From the NCBI GenBank assembly GCA_946630765.1, contig CAMOZF010000048.1, positions 1-9,546 on the forward strand: a stretch of 9,546 nt of DNA, written 5' to 3'. The stretch is from an uncultured Lachnospiraceae bacterium (GTDB taxonomy: Bacteria; Bacillota_A; Clostridia; Lachnospirales; Lachnospiraceae). The position numbers were made by a program, and so were the translations under genes. How positions within the stretch are numbered: position 1 is the stretch's first letter; every line of letters begins with the position of its first letter. Below, one piece after another: positions 6,833-9,546 of this stretch. The notes beneath the pieces were generated by a model, which saw only the letters and a program-made list of their open reading frames with translations, was not told the origin of the DNA and did no database searches.

Positions 6833-7312
6833 ATGGCTGATAAGAAGAACATTTTAACATCGTCCGGCGCAAAAAAGCTGGAAGACGAATTACAGAATCT
6901 CAAGGTTGTAAGACGTGCGGAGGTTGCGCAGAAGATCAAGGAAGCGCGTGCGCAGGGCGATCTCTCGGAGAACGCGGAGTACGATGCTGCGAAGGACGAG
7001 CAGGCTGAGATCGAGTCGAGAATCGGCGAGATCGAGGAAATCCTTAAAAAATCCGAGATCGTGGATGAAACCGGAGACCTGAGTCGGGTATTTATCGGCG
7101 CAAAGGTTACGGTGCTCGACATGGAATATGACGAGGAAGAAGAGCTTCTTATCGTAGGCTCCAATGAAGCCAACAGCATGGAGAATAAAGTCAGCAACGA
7201 ATCTCCGCTCGGAATGGCGCTTCTTGGAAGCGCGGTCGGCGACGTGGTTACCGTTGACGCGCCCGGCGGACAGTTCCAGTACAAGATTCTGAATATCGGA
7301 CAGAGACAGTAA
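6833..7312 (+). CDS. greA: Transcription elongation factor GreA
   Basis: A 159-residue protein that enters the RNA polymerase secondary channel and triggers cleavage of backtracked RNA, rescuing stalled complexes. The N-terminal antiparallel coiled coil spans about residues 10-76. Its tip, GDLSENAEYDAAKDEQ at 42-57, contains the acidic pair Asp43 and Glu46 that coordinates the catalytic Mg2+. The C-terminal FKBP-like domain ends in the family motif SPLGMALLGSAVGDVVTVDAPGG, at about 123-146. Length is standard. AAAGGGA (6822-6828) precedes the ATG by four bases. No clear promoter was found between the tRNA terminator and the gene, so transcription may come from an unrecognised start or from read-through of the tRNA unit. 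Only 12 bases separate it from lysS, so the two are very likely co-transcribed. Confidence 0.96.
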   Translation: MADKKNILTSSGAKKLEDELQNLKVVRRAEVAQKIKEARAQGDLSENAEYDAAKDEQAEIESRIGEIEEILKKSEIVDETGDLSRVFIGAKVTVLDMEYDEEEELLIVGSNEANSMENKVSNESPLGMALLGSAVGDVVTVDAPGGQFQYKILNIGQRQ

Positions 7313-7324
7313 GCAGGAGAGACT

Positions 7325-9271
7325 ATGGCAGGAGAACAGCAGGGAAACAGAGAGCAGGATATGAACCAGCTCCTTCAGATCCGCAGGGAGAAGCTGCAGG
7401 AGCTTCGCGAGAGCGGCTGCGACCCCTATCTGATCACGCGTTTTGATCAGACGGCGCATGCGAAGGAGATCCGGGAGAACTACGAGAGCTTTGAAGGAAA
7501 GACCGTCAGCATTGCGGGACGTCTGATGCAGAAGCGTGTGATGGGCAAGGCCTCCTTCTGCAATGTAAAGGACCTCAGCGGCGCGATTCAGGTATATGTC
7601 GCGCGTGACGATCTCGGCGAGGAAGCCTACAAGGCCTTCAAGAAAATGGATATTGGCGACAATGTCGGCATCACCGGCTTTGTCTTCACGACCAAGATGG
7701 GCGAGATTTCCGTCCACGCGCAATCGATCGAGCTTCACACGAAAGCCCTTCAGATCCTTCCCGAGAAGTTCCATGGAATGACCGATACCGATCTTCGGTA
7801 CCGTCAGCGCTATGTTGATCTTTTCATGAATGACGACGCAAGAGACGTTCTCGTGAAGCGCTCGCTGATCCTTCGGGAGATCCGGAATTTCCTGAACAGC
7901 CGCGGCTTCATCGAGGTCGAAACCCCGATACTTGTCAGCAACGCCGGCGGCGCGGCAGCCCGTCCGTTCCTGACGCATTTCAACGCGCTGAATCAGGACA
8001 TGAAGCTCCGCATCTCGCTGGAGCTGTACCTGAAGCGGCTGATTGTCGGGGGCCTGGAGCGCGTCTATGAAATGGGCCGCGTATTCCGTAATGAAGGCGT
8101 CGATACGCGCCACAACCCGGAATTCACGCTTCTCGAGCTGTACCAGGCCTACACCGACTACAACGGCATGATGGAGCTCACGGAGTCCATGTACCGTACC
8201 GTCTGCGAGAAGGTGCTCGGGACGACAAAGTTCGTGTACAATGACGTCGAATTTGATTTCGGAAAGCCCTTTGAACGGATCACGATGATCGAAGCCGTCC
8301 GCAAATACACGGGCGTGGATTTTGATGAGATCCGCGATCTCGAGGGCGCAAGAAAAGCCGCAAAAGAGCACCATGTCGAATACGAAGAGCGTCATAAATG
8401 GGGCGACATCGTCAACCTGTTCTTCGAGGAATTCTGCGAAGAGAAGATGGTTCAGCCGACCTTTGTCTGCGATCATCCGATTGACATTTCCCCGCTGACC
8501 AAGAAGAAACCGAGCGATCCGATGCTCGTGGAACGCTTTGAGCTGTTCATCAACGGCTCCGAGATGTGCAACGCCTATTCCGAACTGAATGACCCGGATG
8601 ATCAGCGCGAGCGCTTCAAGGCGCAGGAGGCGGCGCTTGCCGCCGGCGATGAAGAAGCCAACACGACGGATGAAGACTTCCTGAGAGCGCTGGAATACGG
8701 TATGCCTCCGACAGGCGGCATCGGCTACGGCATCGACCGCTTCGTCATGCTTCTTACGGGCGCGCAGTCCATCCGCGACGTCCTCCTTTTCCCGACCCTC
8801 AAGACCGAGAAGACCGGAAGCGAGGCAGAAACCAGATCAAGCCTTCCCCTTGACCAGAAGGCGTCAGCGGCGCTGACGGATGATCAGGAGCCGATCGACT
8901 TCTCGAATGTCGAGATCGAGCCTCTTTTCAAGGATCAGGTCGATTTCGAGACCTTCAGTAAGTCTGATTTCCGCGCCGTAAAGGTCAAGGACTGCGTCGC
9001 TGTTCCGAAGAGCAAGAAGCTTCTGCAGTTCACGCTTGACGACGGTTCCGGCACGGACCGCACGATCCTTTCCGGTATTCATGCCTACTATGAGCCGGAA
9101 GAGCTGATCGGAAAGACCTGCATCGCGATCACGAACCTGCCGCCGAGGGCGATGATGGGCATCGAGTCCTGCGGCATGCTGATCAGCGCCGTGCACAAGG
9201 AGAGCGGAGAAGAGAAGCTCCATCTTCTGATGGTGGATCCGCATATCCCGGCTGGCGCGAAGCTGTACTAA
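7325..9271 (+). CDS. lysS: Lysyl-tRNA synthetase (class II) fused to a C-terminal tRNA-binding domain
   Basis: A 648-residue enzyme that charges tRNA-Lys with lysine. The OB-fold anticodon-binding domain spans about residues 58-140. The class II core follows: motif 1 around GFIEVETPIL (194-203), motif 2 from FRNEGVDTRHNPEF (254-267) on to LLELYQAY (269-276), the lysine-site region FINGSEMCNAYSELNDP (408-424) and motif 3 GIGYGIDRFVMLL (465-477). A normal bacterial LysRS ends soon after, at about 490-505 residues. Here a polar linker (about 495-535) leads into a complete Trbp111/EMAP-like tRNA-binding domain at about 540-648, with SKSDFRAVKVKDC, PKSKKLLQFTLDDG, ILSGIHAYYEPEELIG, NLPPRAMMGIESCGMLIS and PHIPAGAKLY. 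That domain is best known as the MetRS C-terminal tail. The frame is continuous across the junction. AGGAG at 7315-7319 is five bases before the ATG. It is co-transcribed with greA and ends at the terminator at 9303. Confidence 0.96.
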   Translation: MAGEQQGNREQDMNQLLQIRREKLQELRESGCDPYLITRFDQTAHAKEIRENYESFEGKTVSIAGRLMQKRVMGKASFCNVKDLSGAIQVYVARDDLGEEAYKAFKKMDIGDNVGITGFVFTTKMGEISVHAQSIELHTKALQILPEKFHGMTDTDLRYRQRYVDLFMNDDARDVLVKRSLILREIRNFLNSRGFIEVETPILVSNAGGAAARPFLTHFNALNQDMKLRISLELYLKRLIVGGLERVYEMGRVFRNEGVDTRHNPEFTLLELYQAYTDYNGMMELTESMYRTVCEKVLGTTKFVYNDVEFDFGKPFERITMIEAVRKYTGVDFDEIRDLEGARKAAKEHHVEYEERHKWGDIVNLFFEEFCEEKMVQPTFVCDHPIDISPLTKKKPSDPMLVERFELFINGSEMCNAYSELNDPDDQRERFKAQEAALAAGDEEANTTDEDFLRALEYGMPPTGGIGYGIDRFVMLLTGAQSIRDVLLFPTLKTEKTGSEAETRSSLPLDQKASAALTDDQEPIDFSNVEIEPLFKDQVDFETFSKSDFRAVKVKDCVAVPKSKKLLQFTLDDGSGTDRTILSGIHAYYEPEELIGKTCIAITNLPPRAMMGIESCGMLISAVHKESGEEKLHLLMVDPHIPAGAKLY

Positions 9272-9302
9272 ACCTAATATAATTATACCGAGCATTCATG
9301 CG

Positions 9303-9338
9303 GGGCCTTCCGTTTCGGAGGGCCCTGTTTTTGTCTTT
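9303..9338 (+). terminator. Rho-independent terminator of the greA-lysS unit
   Basis: GGGCCTTCCG (9303-9312) pairs with CGGAGGGCCC (9316-9325): 10 pairs with one G-T, around a TTT loop. It is followed by TGTTTTTGTCTTT. The GC-rich stem plus T-rich tail make this the clearest terminator in the window, 31 bases after the lysS stop. Confidence 0.93.
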
Positions 9339-9546
9339 CTGGCGGTCTGATGCACCCGCTTGAGAAACGAATTCGGCTTAAAATCAGCTTTCTGTATTCA
9401 AATTCAATAATCCACTTCACAAACTCTAATATACATACATATTTGACAAGGAATGCCGGATGCGCCTGTAGAGGTGACGCTTGGCAATCCCGCTGGCGAG
9501 CGGCACAGTGTTTCATTTTCCTGAGATGTAAGGAAGCATTGACAGC
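9339..9546. other. Non-coding stretch after lysS, AT-rich then GC-rich, no gene seen
   Basis: No convincing coding frame lies on either strand. A minus-strand frame at 9283-9516 runs through the terminator and resembles no family. Bases 9385-9445 are strikingly AT-rich compared with the rest of the window. They hold weak promoter-like pairs, such as TTCACA (9416) with CATATT (9438) 16 bases apart, and an isolated TTGACA at 9443. Beyond it, the DNA becomes GC-rich, with a small perfect hairpin CCGCT-GGCG-AGCGG (9490-9503). This looks like the start of the next transcription unit or its leader, cut by the window edge. Confidence 0.4.

Noticed and set aside
6890..8476. 528-residue minus-strand open frame opposite greA and lysS
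   Set aside because: It spans two clear sense genes and their junction. Long antisense frames are expected from codon bias in GC-rich genes, and no family features appear.
9461..9490. Lysine riboswitch-like string TAGAGGTG near the window end
   Set aside because: Only this short string matches. The surrounding conserved elements of the L-box are not visible, and the element would be downstream of lysS.
9283..9516. 77-residue minus-strand frame after lysS
   Set aside because: It covers the lysS terminator, has mixed low-complexity composition and no supported start; probably chance.

Overview
The window looks like the chromosome of an anaerobic, low-redundancy Firmicute, most likely a fairly GC-rich member of the Clostridia (Lachnospiraceae-like). 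The reasons are the strong AGGAGG-type ribosome sites, cysteine-rich enzymes, a DegV protein, and the housekeeping order small acidic protein - dusB - tRNA - greA - lysS. All supported genes lie on the + strand. I see no phage, insertion sequence, CRISPR array or plasmid feature. The taxonomic placement is inference from gene content, not from a marker search.

Layout. (1) 1-927 is the C-terminal two thirds of argH (argininosuccinate lyase), cut by the window edge. (2) 996-4975 is a sugar-related block: an L-fucose isomerase-like protein, a DegV fatty-acid-binding protein and a xylulokinase-type FGGY kinase. The gap between the isomerase and degV (2481-2618) holds a perfect 10-bp inverted repeat that overlaps a candidate promoter. 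(3) 4972-6565 is a tightly overlapped chain: the xylB stop codon overlaps a 91-residue three-helix membrane protein, which overlaps a 110-residue acidic protein, which overlaps dusB (tRNA dihydrouridine synthase). (4) 6566-6832 holds a well-formed promoter, a tRNA-Gly(CCC) gene, a hairpin terminator and an unexplained inverted repeat. (5) 6833-9271 is greA followed 12 bases later by lysS. This lysyl-tRNA synthetase carries an extra C-terminal tRNA-binding (Trbp111/MetRS-tail) domain. A clear terminator closes the unit at 9303-9338. The last 208 bases contain no gene I can support.

How the genes may work together. The isomerase and the kinase could form an aldose -> ketose -> ketose-phosphate pair feeding the pentose phosphate pathway. 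No transporter, aldolase, epimerase or regulator is present here, so the sugar cannot be named. The right half is translation and transcription housekeeping: tRNA modification (DusB), a tRNA, transcript cleavage (GreA) and tRNA charging (LysRS). Nothing here is a clearly new system. The most interesting items are the LysRS domain fusion, the isomerase of unknown substrate, the overlap chain linking a sugar kinase to dusB, and two inverted repeats of unexplained role.
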